A DNA stretch of 15,340 nucleotides, from assembly GCA_947487845.1 (NCBI GenBank), contig CANKYC010000021.1, positions 1 through 15,340 on the forward strand, in the 5' to 3' direction. Shown piece by piece: positions 6,896 to 14,396 of the stretch (positions are counted from its first letter, which is position 1; every line of letters begins with the position of its first letter). Below the pieces are notes generated by a model that ran no database searches, was not told the DNA's origin, and saw only the letters and a program-made list of their open reading frames with translations. The stretch is from Rickettsiales bacterium (GTDB lineage Bacteria > Pseudomonadota > Alphaproteobacteria > Rickettsiales > UBA1997). The position numbers and the translations under genes are program-made.

Positions 6896-7675
6896 ATGTC
6901 GCAAACCAAATTAGGTCTCCCGCTTGAATATCAAAAATTGCCGGAATATTTTGATGTGCACAATATCGGTGATGATACGGATGCAAAAAATGGCGTGATT
7001 GAAAAGTTACTCAAAAAACACAAAGTTAAGACAGTGTTGGATTTAACTTGTGGAACCGGCTCACAAGTGTTTTTTCTTGCCAAGCGTGGCATGCAAGTTG
7101 TTGGATCGGATTTCAGTCCAGCTCTTCTGAAGATAGCGCGAGAAAAGGCTAAAAAAGAAAAGCTGAGTTTGAAGTTTATTGATGGCGATATGCGCACAAT
7201 TAAAGTTGGCAGTTTTGATGCAGCGATAACTATGTTCAATGCCGTTGGACACTTGACCAAATCTGGTTTTGAAAAGGCGATGCAAAACGTTCGTAATAAT
7301 TTAAAAGATGGCGGAATTTATGTGTTCGACATATTCAATTTAGAAGCCATGACCGACAAGGTCGTAAGTGATTTCTCAATGCATTTACATCGCAAAGTTG
7401 GTGACACACAAATTCACAATGTTCAATGCTCAACGATCGATAGAAAAAATGGGTTTCTGACATCTTATGACAATTACACTATCCAAAAGAACGCCGATAA
7501 ACCAATAAGAATTAACAATAAATTTTCTCTGCAAATTTATAGCGCAGAAGAACTAAGGGAAATGTTAGCCAGAAATGGATTTAAAACTTTAGATCAGTAT
7601 GGAATTGATGGTTCAAAATTTTCAGAAAAGAAAGCCACTAGCATTTTGACAGTTGCGCAAAAAATCAGTAAATGA
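6896..7675 (+). CDS. Class I SAM-dependent methyltransferase, substrate unknown
   Basis: This 259-residue protein carries the class I methyltransferase motifs in order: VLDLTCGTGSQ (47-57) for SAM binding, VVGSDFS (68-74) with the acidic residue that holds the SAM ribose, FIDGDMR (94-100), FDAAITMFNAVGHL (107-120) and LKDGGIYVFDI (136-146). The layout matches small Methyltransf_25/11-type enzymes that act on diffusible small molecules; nothing in the sequence identifies the substrate. The C-terminal half is the usual lid plus strands. It is not a cyclopropane-fatty-acid synthase, which would be larger and carry different motifs. The ATG at 6896 has only a weak GAGAAA upstream. It stands apart from its minus-strand neighbours, and a hairpin terminator about 90 bases downstream probably ends its transcript. 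Confidence 0.88.
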   Translation: MSQTKLGLPLEYQKLPEYFDVHNIGDDTDAKNGVIEKLLKKHKVKTVLDLTCGTGSQVFFLAKRGMQVVGSDFSPALLKIAREKAKKEKLSLKFIDGDMRTIKVGSFDAAITMFNAVGHLTKSGFEKAMQNVRNNLKDGGIYVFDIFNLEAMTDKVVSDFSMHLHRKVGDTQIHNVQCSTIDRKNGFLTSYDNYTIQKNADKPIRINNKFSLQIYSAEELREMLARNGFKTLDQYGIDGSKFSEKKATSILTVAQKISK

Positions 7676-7733
7676 AAGGCGAAATCTGGATAAGAAAATA
7701 CATTATTATTCGCACCTTTCCCCTTCTTTCAAC

Positions 7734-7762
7734 TTGATAGACACCTTTTTTTGAAGTAAAAT
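7734..7762 (+). promoter_or_regulatory. Predicted sigma70-type promoter before the small gene
   Basis: TTGATA (7734-7739) and TAAAAT (7757-7762) are separated by exactly 17 bases, a near-consensus arrangement. Transcription would start around 7769, inside the left arm of the hairpin that follows, so any transcript would begin with the stem-loop. Confidence 0.55.
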
Positions 7763-7808
7763 AAAACCGCTTAAAGCCTTCTATTTATTGGCTCTAAGCG
7801 GTTTTTTG
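7763..7808 (+). terminator. Intrinsic terminator-like hairpin with T-run
   Basis: AAAACCGCTTA (7763-7773) pairs perfectly with TAAGCGGTTTT (7795-7805). AGCC (7775-7778) and GGCT (7790-7793) extend the stem inward past one mismatch, around an AT-rich loop, and Ts follow. It most likely ends transcription from the methyltransferase gene. Because a good promoter sits directly upstream and a gene directly downstream, it may also act as a leader hairpin or attenuator of the small gene. Confidence 0.75.
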
Positions 7809-7833
7809 TTTTTAATCTTTTGAGGAGTTTTTT

Positions 7834-8028
7834 ATGTCGACTGAAAATAAAATTGAGTTCTATTTTTTACGCGCTTCAGCAGAAAAATTTGCAACGGATT
7901 TAAGGCATTTTGCCAAGGATGTTCACACTTTTTCTGATAAGCAGCTTCTCGCGATAGTTTCATATTGTGATCACATTCGCGACAATATGTCGAACGTAAA
8001 GAAGGAGTTGGAAAGAAGAGTGAAATAA
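7834..8028 (+). CDS. Small protein of unknown function (64 residues)
   Basis: I do not recognise this protein. It is real by translation signals: a strong Shine-Dalgarno GAGGAG (about 7822-7827) lies a suitable distance ahead of the ATG, and a near-consensus promoter and hairpin leader precede it. The product is soluble, charged and probably all helical, with no membrane segment or cysteine cluster (one Cys, in SYCDHIRDN), and it ends in a basic stretch, VKKELERRVK. The stop at 8026-8028 lies just before the remnant of an IS4 transposase, which continues in the same reading frame. The original gene could therefore have been longer and been cut by the insertion. It does not resemble the N-terminal domain of IS4 transposases. 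Confidence 0.6.
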   Translation: MSTENKIEFYFLRASAEKFATDLRHFAKDVHTFSDKQLLAIVSYCDHIRDNMSNVKKELERRVK

Positions 8029-8043
8029 TTTTTACCACAGATT

Positions 8044-8445
8044 TTGGCTATTTTAAAATCCACAACCAAGTCAGCAATTAAGTTGCACACTTTGCTTGAT
8101 CTGCGGGGTAATATTCCCTCCTTTATCGTCATCACTGACGGCAAAGGATCTGACCTAAGCGTCGAACTCTTCTTTAAATGGATAAAACAACACTTGCGCA
8201 TCAAAGCATTTTTTGGCACTTCAAGAAATGCGGTTGAGACGCAAATTTGGATCGCGATTTCGATTTATCTCCTAATCGCAATCATTAAAAAAACGCTAAA
8301 ACTTGATGAAAGTTTTTACACTTTATCTCAAATTCTAAGTCTCTCTTTATTCGAGCGAATCCAGAATCTGAGCGACTTCATCAAAATGAATTGCAAAAAT
8401 GAACATGCGGAAATGAGTTACAAACCCATTTTAGCGCAGGGCGCA
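8044..8445 (+). pseudogene. IS4-family transposase remnant with 5' loss and internal deletion
   Basis: The frame contains two pieces of an IS4-type (DDE_Tnp_1) transposase. The first is KLHTLLDLRGNIPSFIVITDGK. The second, VELFFKWIKQHLRIKAFFG with TQIWIAISIYLLIAIIKK and the Leu-rich tail LSQILSLSLFERIQNL, is the conserved C-terminal region around the catalytic Glu. In full-length relatives more than 100 residues, including the second catalytic Asp (usually in a MDRGY-like motif), lie between these pieces. Here they are joined at about 8146-8163 without a frameshift. The N-terminal part with the first Asp is also missing. The frame has no ATG and no ribosome binding site. It is dead as a transposase. 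No clear terminal inverted repeats remain. The exact right boundary is uncertain; the end of the open frame (8526) overlaps the convergent oxidoreductase gene. Confidence 0.82.
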
Positions 8446-8456
8446 GGCTTCAAGAT

Positions 8457-9710
8457 CTATTTCCAAGGAATTTCAACGTTTAGTTTTTTTGCAATATTAA
8501 TTGCCGATAAAAGCCCGTCTTCGTGAAATCCATAGCGAAGATAAGCGCCGCAAAAATATAAATTTTCTAATCCCTGAATTTCTTCAAATTGCGTTTGCGC
8601 TTTAAGTGCTTCATCGTCAAAAATTGGATGTTCATATTCAAATTCAGCGAATATTTTTTTGCGATCAATTTTATGGCTTGAATTTAGGCTGACAAAAAGC
8701 GGGAAATTATTATCAATTCCTTGCAAAAGATTCATCCAATAAGTTAGTGCTAAACCTTGATTTTGCTGGTCTTTACAACTTTTTAAATAATTCCAACTCG
8801 CCCAAGCTTTTTTATTTTTTGGCATTAAATTTTCATCAAAATGCAAGGTGGCGATATTTTTTTGATATTGAATTTTTTTGAGTAAATTTTTTGCTTCATC
8901 GCCAAAATCATCAATCATTTTCAAAGCTTGATTTGAATGGCACGCAAGCACAACTTTGTCATAAATTTCCCCCGCAACTTCTAATTTTCCATCAGCTAAT
9001 TTTGTTATTTTTTCAATTTTCGAATTAAGAAAAATTCGCTCTTTAAAATCTTGGCATAATAATTTCACATATTCCTTGGAACCGCCTTCAACCGTGTACC
9101 ATTGACATTGATTGGTTACTTGTAGCAATCCGTGATTTAAAAAAAAGCGCACCAAACTTTTGGCGGGATAGTTTTTTATCACTTCTAAAGGACAACTCCA
9201 AATTGCCGCTGACATTGGAAGTAAATAAAATTTCTTGAAATAACTACCCATTTTTAAATCATCGAGAAACTGCTCCAACGTTGGGTTTTCATCGCTTTTC
9301 AATATTTCAGCAGCGTTTTTATTAAATTTTAAAATATCTCGAATCATCAAAAGAAATTTCCAATTAAAGATATTTTTCTTTTGACAAAAAACGCTCGCCA
9401 AATTTTGACCAGAATATTCAATTTTCCCCTCATCAATTGAAGCAGAAAATGACATATTACTTTTCTTAGTTTCAACGCCGAGTAGCTCGAACAGCGCTTT
9501 TAAGTTAGGATAAGTTTGGTGATTGAAAACAATAAAACCGGTATCAACAGCAATTTTTTTGCCATTATAATCAATTTCTACAGTGTTTGAATGGCCGCCA
9601 ATATAATTATTTTTCTCGTAAAGATCGATTTCATATTCTTTGTTTAAAAGCCACGAAGCCGCCATTCCAGAGATTCCAGAACCTATAATTGCTATTTTTT
9701 GTTTTTTCAT
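8457..9710 (-). CDS. FAD-dependent amine-oxidase-like oxidoreductase (COG2907 type)
   Basis: This 417-residue protein begins with an FAD-binding Rossmann motif IAIIGSGISGMAA (6-18), then Glu32 for the ribose, and GGHSNT (38-43). The segment VDTGFIVFNHQTYPNL (55-70) is distinctive of the COG2907 group of predicted NAD/FAD-binding proteins. The C-terminus NLYFCGAYLRYGFHEDGLLSA is the closing FAD-binding motif. Members are usually encoded beside photolyases, SAM-dependent lipid methyltransferases and DUF3833 genes. One group member from Rhodobacter is, as I recall, linked to desaturation in furan fatty acid synthesis, so a lipid substrate in the membrane is plausible. It is the last gene of a six-gene operon and overlaps the stop of the photolyase gene by 4 bases (ATGA). 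It converges on the transposase remnant. FAD fold certain; reaction inferred. Confidence 0.88.
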   Translation of the reverse strand: MKKQKIAIIGSGISGMAASWLLNKEYEIDLYEKNNYIGGHSNTVEIDYNGKKIAVDTGFIVFNHQTYPNLKALFELLGVETKKSNMSFSASIDEGKIEYSGQNLASVFCQKKNIFNWKFLLMIRDILKFNKNAAEILKSDENPTLEQFLDDLKMGSYFKKFYLLPMSAAIWSCPLEVIKNYPAKSLVRFFLNHGLLQVTNQCQWYTVEGGSKEYVKLLCQDFKERIFLNSKIEKITKLADGKLEVAGEIYDKVVLACHSNQALKMIDDFGDEAKNLLKKIQYQKNIATLHFDENLMPKNKKAWASWNYLKSCKDQQNQGLALTYWMNLLQGIDNNFPLFVSLNSSHKIDRKKIFAEFEYEHPIFDDEALKAQTQFEEIQGLENLYFCGAYLRYGFHEDGLLSAINIAKKLNVEIPWK

Positions 9711-11248
9711 AATTGGTTATTTTCTAACTTTTCTAAATATTTTTTTGCGGTTTTTAAAATTTCCTCTCTTTTTTCTTCCTTCATTTTGTACCAAGTTGGA
9801 TAAACGAATTTCAAGCGCTGGTTTGATTTTAACCTGCTTTCATTTTGCTTCATAAAATTCCAATAAAGCGAATTAAACGGACAAGCATTTTCACCAATTA
9901 TTTCGTCAGGATTAAATTTGCATGATTTGCAAAAATTACTCATTTTAGAAATATATTTCGCACTTGCGGCGTAAGGCTTGCTCGCCATAATTCCACCATC
10001 AGCGTGAAGTGCCATTCCAATTGTGTTTGGAACTTCTACCCAATCAAAAGCATCGGCATAAACTGCTAAATACCATTCGTGAACTTTTTTTGGATTTAAT
10101 CCTGCAAGTAAGGCAAAATTTCCAGTAATCATCAAGCGTTGAATGTGATGAGAATAGCTATGAATTTTGGTTTGATTCACAACTTCTTTTAAGCAAAACA
10201 TCGCAGTTTTTTTGCCCCAATAAAATTCGGGCAAAGCGCGCGTCGCATTGAAAAAATTATTCTCCAAATATTGCGGCATATAAAGCCAATAAATACCACG
10301 CACATATTCTCTCCAACCTAAAATTTGGCGAATAAAACCTTCAACAGCGTTAATTGGCGCTTTTTTTTGGTGATAAGAATTTTCCGCCATTTTGCAAATT
10401 TCAAGCGGCGCAATTAAGCCAATATTGATGTAGCAAGAAAGTAGCGAATGATAAAGATAAGCTTCATCCGCAACCATCGCATCTTGATAATCACCAAAGT
10501 TGGGAAGTAATTTATCAACAAAATGTTGCGCCTCGATTAAAGCTTCTTTGCGAGTTACGGCAAAATGAAAGGGCGATAAATCACCAAAATTTTGAGGAAA
10601 TTTTTTTGCTACTAAATCAAGAACTTCCAAAGTTATATTATCTTTTTTATGAGAAATTCTTTTTGGCGATTTCATTCCCGATTTTGGCGTTTTTCGATTT
10701 TCAGCATCAAAATTCCATCTGCCTGCGAGCGGCTTTAAATCTGCATCGACAAGAATTTTATATTTTTTTCGCATCTCGCGATAAAAAAATTCGAGGCGCA
10801 ATTCTTTTTTATTTTTTGCCCATTTTCTAAATTCAATTTTTGAACATAAAAATCTTTCATCATCAAAAATTTCTACAGGAATTTTATATGATTCTTGCCA
10901 TTTTAAAACTTTGTCCAAAACCCTATATTCGCTCGGTTCTGTAATAATTATTTTTTGCGGATTATGCCTTAAAATTGCTCTTTGTAACTCGCCATCAAAA
11001 GAGCCACTATTTTTTTCATCATCAAGTTTTATGTAATCAACTTCATATCCCAAACCTTGAAGCTCTAGCACAAAATGCCGCATTGCCGAAAAAATAAAGG
11101 CAATTTTTTTAGGATGATGCAAAACATAACTCGCCTCTTTCATCACTTCGCACATCAAAATCACATCATGATTTTTATCAAAATGGCGAAGGCTTGAAAG
11201 ATTCAAAGAAAGCTGATCACCAAAAATAAAGTGAAGAGTTTTTGGCAT
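9707..11248 (-). CDS. Cryptochrome/photolyase of the iron-sulfur (FeS-BCP, PhrB-like) class
   Basis: The 513-residue protein has the N-terminal antenna domain start TLHFIFGDQLS (4-14) and a C-terminal FAD-binding helical domain (GFIRQILGWREYVRGIYW, 304-321; WVEVPNTIGMALHADGGIMASKPY region, 403-426). Four cysteines, Cys352, Cys440, Cys443 and Cys456, match the spacing of the [4Fe-4S] ligands of Agrobacterium PhrB (350, 438, 441, 454), each shifted by two. The SHHIQRLM segment gives His367 and His368, matching the His365/His366 pair of PhrB. Length is also close (PhrB about 507). The family repairs (6-4) photoproducts using light, or acts in light signalling (CryB). All key residues are kept, so it should be active. 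The start overlaps the stop of the short-chain dehydrogenase gene by one base; the end overlaps the oxidoreductase start by 4. Confidence 0.95.
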   Translation of the reverse strand: MPKTLHFIFGDQLSLNLSSLRHFDKNHDVILMCEVMKEASYVLHHPKKIAFIFSAMRHFVLELQGLGYEVDYIKLDDEKNSGSFDGELQRAILRHNPQKIIITEPSEYRVLDKVLKWQESYKIPVEIFDDERFLCSKIEFRKWAKNKKELRLEFFYREMRKKYKILVDADLKPLAGRWNFDAENRKTPKSGMKSPKRISHKKDNITLEVLDLVAKKFPQNFGDLSPFHFAVTRKEALIEAQHFVDKLLPNFGDYQDAMVADEAYLYHSLLSCYINIGLIAPLEICKMAENSYHQKKAPINAVEGFIRQILGWREYVRGIYWLYMPQYLENNFFNATRALPEFYWGKKTAMFCLKEVVNQTKIHSYSHHIQRLMITGNFALLAGLNPKKVHEWYLAVYADAFDWVEVPNTIGMALHADGGIMASKPYAASAKYISKMSNFCKSCKFNPDEIIGENACPFNSLYWNFMKQNESRLKSNQRLKFVYPTWYKMKEEKREEILKTAKKYLEKLENNQL

Positions 11249-11976
11249 TATTTTTCGATTTTTTTAGTCAGGAAAAATATCAAACTATAAGGCAAAATTT
11301 TTAGAATTTTTAGCCAAATGGTAAATTTTTTGGGGAAGTGAATTTCAAATTTTTTAGCTTTTAATTCTCTAACAATTATTTGCGCCGCTTCTTCTGCGCC
11401 AATCATTGCCGGCATTTTAAATTTATTTAAATCGGTGAGACGCGTTTTTACAAAACCCGGATTTATAACTGAAACATCAATGTTGAAATGCGATAATTCT
11501 GCGTAAAGTGTTTCGGCTAAATTTATTAACGCCGCTTTTGAAGCGCCGTAAGCCAAAGATTTTGGAAGACCAACATAACCAGCAACGCTTGCAACCAAAG
11601 CGATATGACCTGATTTTTTCTCGATCATTTTCTTGATCACCACATCCAAACAATTAAGCGCGCCGACAAAATTTACGTCATTTATTTTTTTTGCTTCCGC
11701 CAAATCAATTTCATAAGAAGGCATTGGTTTGTAGGTTCCGGCGCAATAAATGAAAAGATCAATTTGAGAAATATTTTCTAAATATTTTCTAACGTTATTT
11801 TCATCAACAACATCAAGAGCAAAAATTTGAACTTTGTCGTCAAGCTCGTGTTTTATTGCGGTTAAAGCATTAAAATCACGAGCCGCTAAAAATAAATTAG
11901 CATTTTCTTTAGCAAACTCAAAAGCCAGCGCTTTGCCAATTCCGTGGCTTGCGCCGATGATTACTATGTTTTTCAC
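11248..11976 (-). CDS. Short-chain dehydrogenase/reductase
   Basis: This 242-residue SDR has the classical pattern: IIGASHGIGKALA (6-18) for NAD(P) binding, FIYCAG (75-80), Asn102, Ser130 (VALVAS region), and Tyr143 and Lys147 in YGASKAAL, completing the Asn-Ser-Tyr-Lys tetrad. INPGFVKT (171-178) follows. An Arg at position 33 (AARD) after the second strand suggests NADP preference. The C-terminal about 25 residues (FTIWLKILKILPYSLIFFL) are hydrophobic and may anchor it at the membrane, consistent with a lipid-related substrate. It overlaps the DUF3833 gene by 4 bases and the photolyase gene by 1, so translation is probably coupled. SDRs of this type are regular members of the photolyase/DUF3833/MFS cluster. 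Substrate unknown. Confidence 0.92.
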   Translation of the reverse strand: MKNIVIIGASHGIGKALAFEFAKENANLFLAARDFNALTAIKHELDDKVQIFALDVVDENNVRKYLENISQIDLFIYCAGTYKPMPSYEIDLAEAKKINDVNFVGALNCLDVVIKKMIEKKSGHIALVASVAGYVGLPKSLAYGASKAALINLAETLYAELSHFNIDVSVINPGFVKTRLTDLNKFKMPAMIGAEEAAQIIVRELKAKKFEIHFPKKFTIWLKILKILPYSLIFFLTKKIEK

Positions 11977-12494
11977 AATTTGTTAAAACCAAGAGTTAAA
12001 TAACCAACAGTTACGCCAAATTTTTTGATTTTAGATTCATTAATCGCGTGCTTTTCGTCAATTAAATAAATCCAATCTTCGATTGCTAAATCATAAGTTT
12101 TTTCGCCAACTGGCGTTCTTAAAACATAATCCATTCTAAGAGTGTTTCCATGTTGCTTTCCCGTAGCTTCGCCTACAACATCGCCGGCGCTGGCTGTGAA
12201 ATTATTGTCGTCTGAAAGTTTAATTTTCCATGTTCTACTTTGTTTTTCACCGTCATCAAAAATAAATTGCTCTTCTAAAATTCCTTCATTGCCTTGCCAT
12301 TTTCCTTCCATGGTTGCGTTAAAACGGCGATTAATTTTGCCGCGCCAATCTTTCACAACTCCATAAGCTTCTAATTTACCGTTAAAATATTTACGAACGT
12401 CAAATTTAGGTGAATTATTTTGATAAAATTTTGGATCTTTAATTGAACAAGAAAATAGGGACATAAGACAAATTATGGTTAAGATTTTTTTCAT
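11973..12494 (-). CDS. DUF3833-family lipoprotein
   Basis: The 173-residue product starts with a lipoprotein signal peptide: Lys2-Lys3, a hydrophobic run and the lipobox LFSC with lipidated Cys16. The mature part has the DUF3833 layout: FDVRKYFNGKLEAYGVVKDW (about 31-50), the GKINRRFNATMEGKW strand, RTWKIKL, ASAGDVVGEATGKQHGN, and LAIEDWIYLIDE near the end, which suggests a lipocalin-like beta barrel. It would sit at the periplasmic face of a membrane and may bind or carry a lipid; its biochemical role is not established in the family. It overlaps the transporter gene upstream and the dehydrogenase gene downstream by 4 bases each. Confidence 0.85.
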   Translation of the reverse strand: MKKILTIICLMSLFSCSIKDPKFYQNNSPKFDVRKYFNGKLEAYGVVKDWRGKINRRFNATMEGKWQGNEGILEEQFIFDDGEKQSRTWKIKLSDDNNFTASAGDVVGEATGKQHGNTLRMDYVLRTPVGEKTYDLAIEDWIYLIDEKHAINESKIKKFGVTVGYLTLGFNKL

Positions 12495-13774
12495 AGTTTT
12501 CTCACAAAAAATGCAGTTAAAATTTTAAGAAAACACGGCAAAAGCGCGTAAACGTAGGGGATTGCGACGTAATTTATTACACCATTTCTATTAATTAAAT
12601 TTAACACCAAGAATGTAGCAAAGGCTAGAGAAATTTTAGTTATTAAACTAAAAACTGCGAAGTAGGAAGTTTTGTTTTTTTCATTCGTTAATTTATCAAC
12701 TAAAATAACTTGCGGAGCAGTTAAATCACAACCTACAGAAAAGCCAGCTAAAAGACAAATTCCAAAAAATAAGTAATAGTTTTTTTCATCTATAAAAGTT
12801 GCAAAAATAAAAATCATCACACTCAACAAAATAGCTCTTTTCCAAGCTTTTTTGGCACCGATTTTATTGATTATTTTTGACCAAATAATAACTGAAATTG
12901 CTGCCGATAAAAAATATAATCCCAAAAAATGTCCATTTAAGTCGGGAACTTTCAAATGCTCGTCGACATAAAATCTGATTGAAACCGCCGGAATTGCGAT
13001 TGCAACTGAGTTAAGGAAATAAACGAAAAATAGTTTTTTAAATTTGTTGAAATTTAGAGAAAATTTCAAATTGCGAAATCTGGAAATTTCAAGATTTATA
13101 AAATTTTTACCCTTATGTCCCATTGACATACGGGTTGGGGATCCCCGCAAAGCGGGGCGCGACTCGTGTCGGGTTTCCGTATCCCGAAGGGATAAAGGAC
13201 GATTTTTATATAGTAAAAAATTTGCTAAAACAAAAAACGGCAAAATAAAAATCCATAAATAGCTCAAAGATTGGTCGTAAGAAAGATGATATTTTTGAGA
13301 AATAAATGTTGGCAAAACTGAAATTATCAAAATGCCCAAAATCTGCGCCAATTCACGCGCCGCAATAAATTCATTTTGCTTTTCTGCAAACTCGGAAACC
13401 ATAGTTTCGTAATTAACGGCAACGAAACTTAAAGAAAAATAAAGCAGCAATAAATTTGCGCTAAGCCAATAAATAAGATGATTTTGATCTTGATAAAATG
13501 GATTAAACAAAAAATAAAAATTGATAAAAAGCGGAATCGTAAAGATCAGAATTATGTTAACGCGTTTCACTTTTTTGGCGATTAAACGATCGGAAACAAA
13601 ACCCGCCAGCGGATCAAAAAAACAATCGAAAGCCCGACAAATAAAAATTACAAGCCCGATTAAACCAAGTGAAATTTGGTAATTATTGAAGTAAAAAGAA
13701 GCTAGATGAATGTAAAGCGGAATGCCCAAACAAGAAAGCGGAAAAGCCAATAGCGCGTAAGAAATTTTTTTCAT
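12491..13774 (-). CDS. MFS transporter (GPH/MelB-like) carrying an in-frame palindromic insert
   Basis: This 427-residue membrane protein has about 12 hydrophobic segments in two halves. It carries the sequence DPLAGFVSDR (54-63) after the second segment, which resembles the conserved Asp-containing loop of GPH cation symporters. Residues about 193-223 (between the sixth and seventh segments, the cytoplasmic central loop) are unlike the rest: Arg, Pro and Gly rich, encoded by a GC-rich palindromic element, while the neighbouring protein is Phe, Ile, Asn and Lys rich. The element keeps the frame, so the transporter may still work. It follows the chalcone-isomerase-like gene with a 4-base overlap and overlaps the DUF3833 gene by 4. 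Transporters of this kind recur in photolyase-linked clusters; the cargo is unknown, possibly a lipid or lipid precursor. Confidence 0.88.
   Translation of the reverse strand: MKKISYALLAFPLSCLGIPLYIHLASFYFNNYQISLGLIGLVIFICRAFDCFFDPLAGFVSDRLIAKKVKRVNIILIFTIPLFINFYFLFNPFYQDQNHLIYWLSANLLLLYFSLSFVAVNYETMVSEFAEKQNEFIAARELAQILGILIISVLPTFISQKYHLSYDQSLSYLWIFILPFFVLANFLLYKNRPLSLRDTETRHESRPALRGSPTRMSMGHKGKNFINLEISRFRNLKFSLNFNKFKKLFFVYFLNSVAIAIPAVSIRFYVDEHLKVPDLNGHFLGLYFLSAAISVIIWSKIINKIGAKKAWKRAILLSVMIFIFATFIDEKNYYLFFGICLLAGFSVGCDLTAPQVILVDKLTNEKNKTSYFAVFSLITKISLAFATFLVLNLINRNGVINYVAIPYVYALLPCFLKILTAFFVRKL
13106..13200. repeat. GC-rich palindromic element inserted in frame (Rickettsia-palindromic-element-like)
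   Basis: About 90 bases, far more GC-rich than their surroundings. The ends are related inverted repeats (13110-13134 and 13177-13198), each itself hairpin-like (for example ATCCC GAA GGGAT). The middle has a strong stem, CCCCGC AAA GCGGGG (13143-13157), and the palindrome GGGGATCCCC (13137-13146). It is translated through without a stop and adds about 31 residues to the MFS protein. In-frame insertion into surface loops is a hallmark of palindromic elements in Rickettsia and relatives. I cannot match it to a named family, and the exact ends are uncertain by a few bases. Confidence 0.78.
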
Positions 13775-14274
13775 TTGATTCCAATTAAAATATTGCGCAC
13801 TTTTTTAAAACGGGCTTTGTCGCTTAACCAAATATCAATAAATCTTCTGGCAAAAACCACATCGTTTATTTTGCCGGTTAATTGATTGTTGTAATAAAAT
13901 TCTAAACCAAATTTGGGATCATAAATTGCAATTTTTATATCACCTTTTTTTACATCGACAAAAAGCTTTTCGAAATTTTTTCTATAAATCATTTCAACAT
14001 CTTCTTTTTTAAGCGAATTTATGCGGCAAATTTCGTCAATTGAAGTGTTTATTAATTCTTCTTTGGAAAAGTTTTTATTATAAATAATTCTGATCGCCAA
14101 ATTTTGGTCATAAGAAAATTCGGAGCTTTCGCCTCTTAATTCAATATCGTAAAGTTTGAATCCAAGAAAACTAAGAGGCGTTTTACCGATAATTTTTAAA
14201 CTATTAAAATCACTGGCAAAGCTTGATTTTGTTGTGATTAGAAAAATTAGAAAAATTGATTTGATGATTGTCAT
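13771..14274 (-). CDS. Secreted chalcone-isomerase-like protein
   Basis: The 167-residue product has a signal peptide with likely cleavage after SSFA (residue 20), then GKTPLSFLGFKLYDIEL (31-47), ATW-like strand AIRIIYNKNFSKEELINTS, LFVDVKKGDIKIAIYDPKFGLEFYYNN and the closing segment FIDIWLSDKARFKKVRNILIG. These follow the bacterial chalcone isomerase-like family closely. Bacterial members are periplasmic and not thought to isomerise chalcones; fatty acid binding is a common suggestion. It is the first gene of the six-gene operon and overlaps the MFS gene by 4 bases. No Shine-Dalgarno is visible before the ATG. Confidence 0.82.
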   Translation of the reverse strand: MTIIKSIFLIFLITTKSSFASDFNSLKIIGKTPLSFLGFKLYDIELRGESSEFSYDQNLAIRIIYNKNFSKEELINTSIDEICRINSLKKEDVEMIYRKNFEKLFVDVKKGDIKIAIYDPKFGLEFYYNNQLTGKINDVVFARRFIDIWLSDKARFKKVRNILIGIK

Positions 14275-14323
14275 TTTTGATAAAGTTTAAGTTATAAAAA
14301 ATTAGGAAATATTGCATCGTAAT

Positions 14324-14351
14324 ATTCTAGGTTTTATGTTGCGTATATCAA
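14324..14351 (-). promoter_or_regulatory. Predicted promoter of the photolyase operon
   Basis: On the minus strand TTGATA (14346-14351) and TAGAAT (14324-14329) are 16 bases apart, about 50 bases ahead of the first gene. A second CTAGAAT on the plus strand (14374-14380) mirrors the -10 box, giving a dyad ATTCTAG/CTAGAAT and perhaps a second -10 for the divergent gene. No LitR/MerR-type regulator gene is present here. Confidence 0.45.
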
Positions 14352-14396
14352 ATCTGCTTTGTTGCAAAACGAACTAGAATAAAAAATCCAACACAA

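Noticed and set aside
12142..12366. Plus-strand open frame inside the DUF3833 gene
   Set aside because: It is antisense to a well-supported gene with a lipobox and conserved family pattern.
13044..13262. Plus-strand open frame across the palindromic element
   Set aside because: It is the antisense reading of the MFS gene and its GC-rich insert; it has no start signals.
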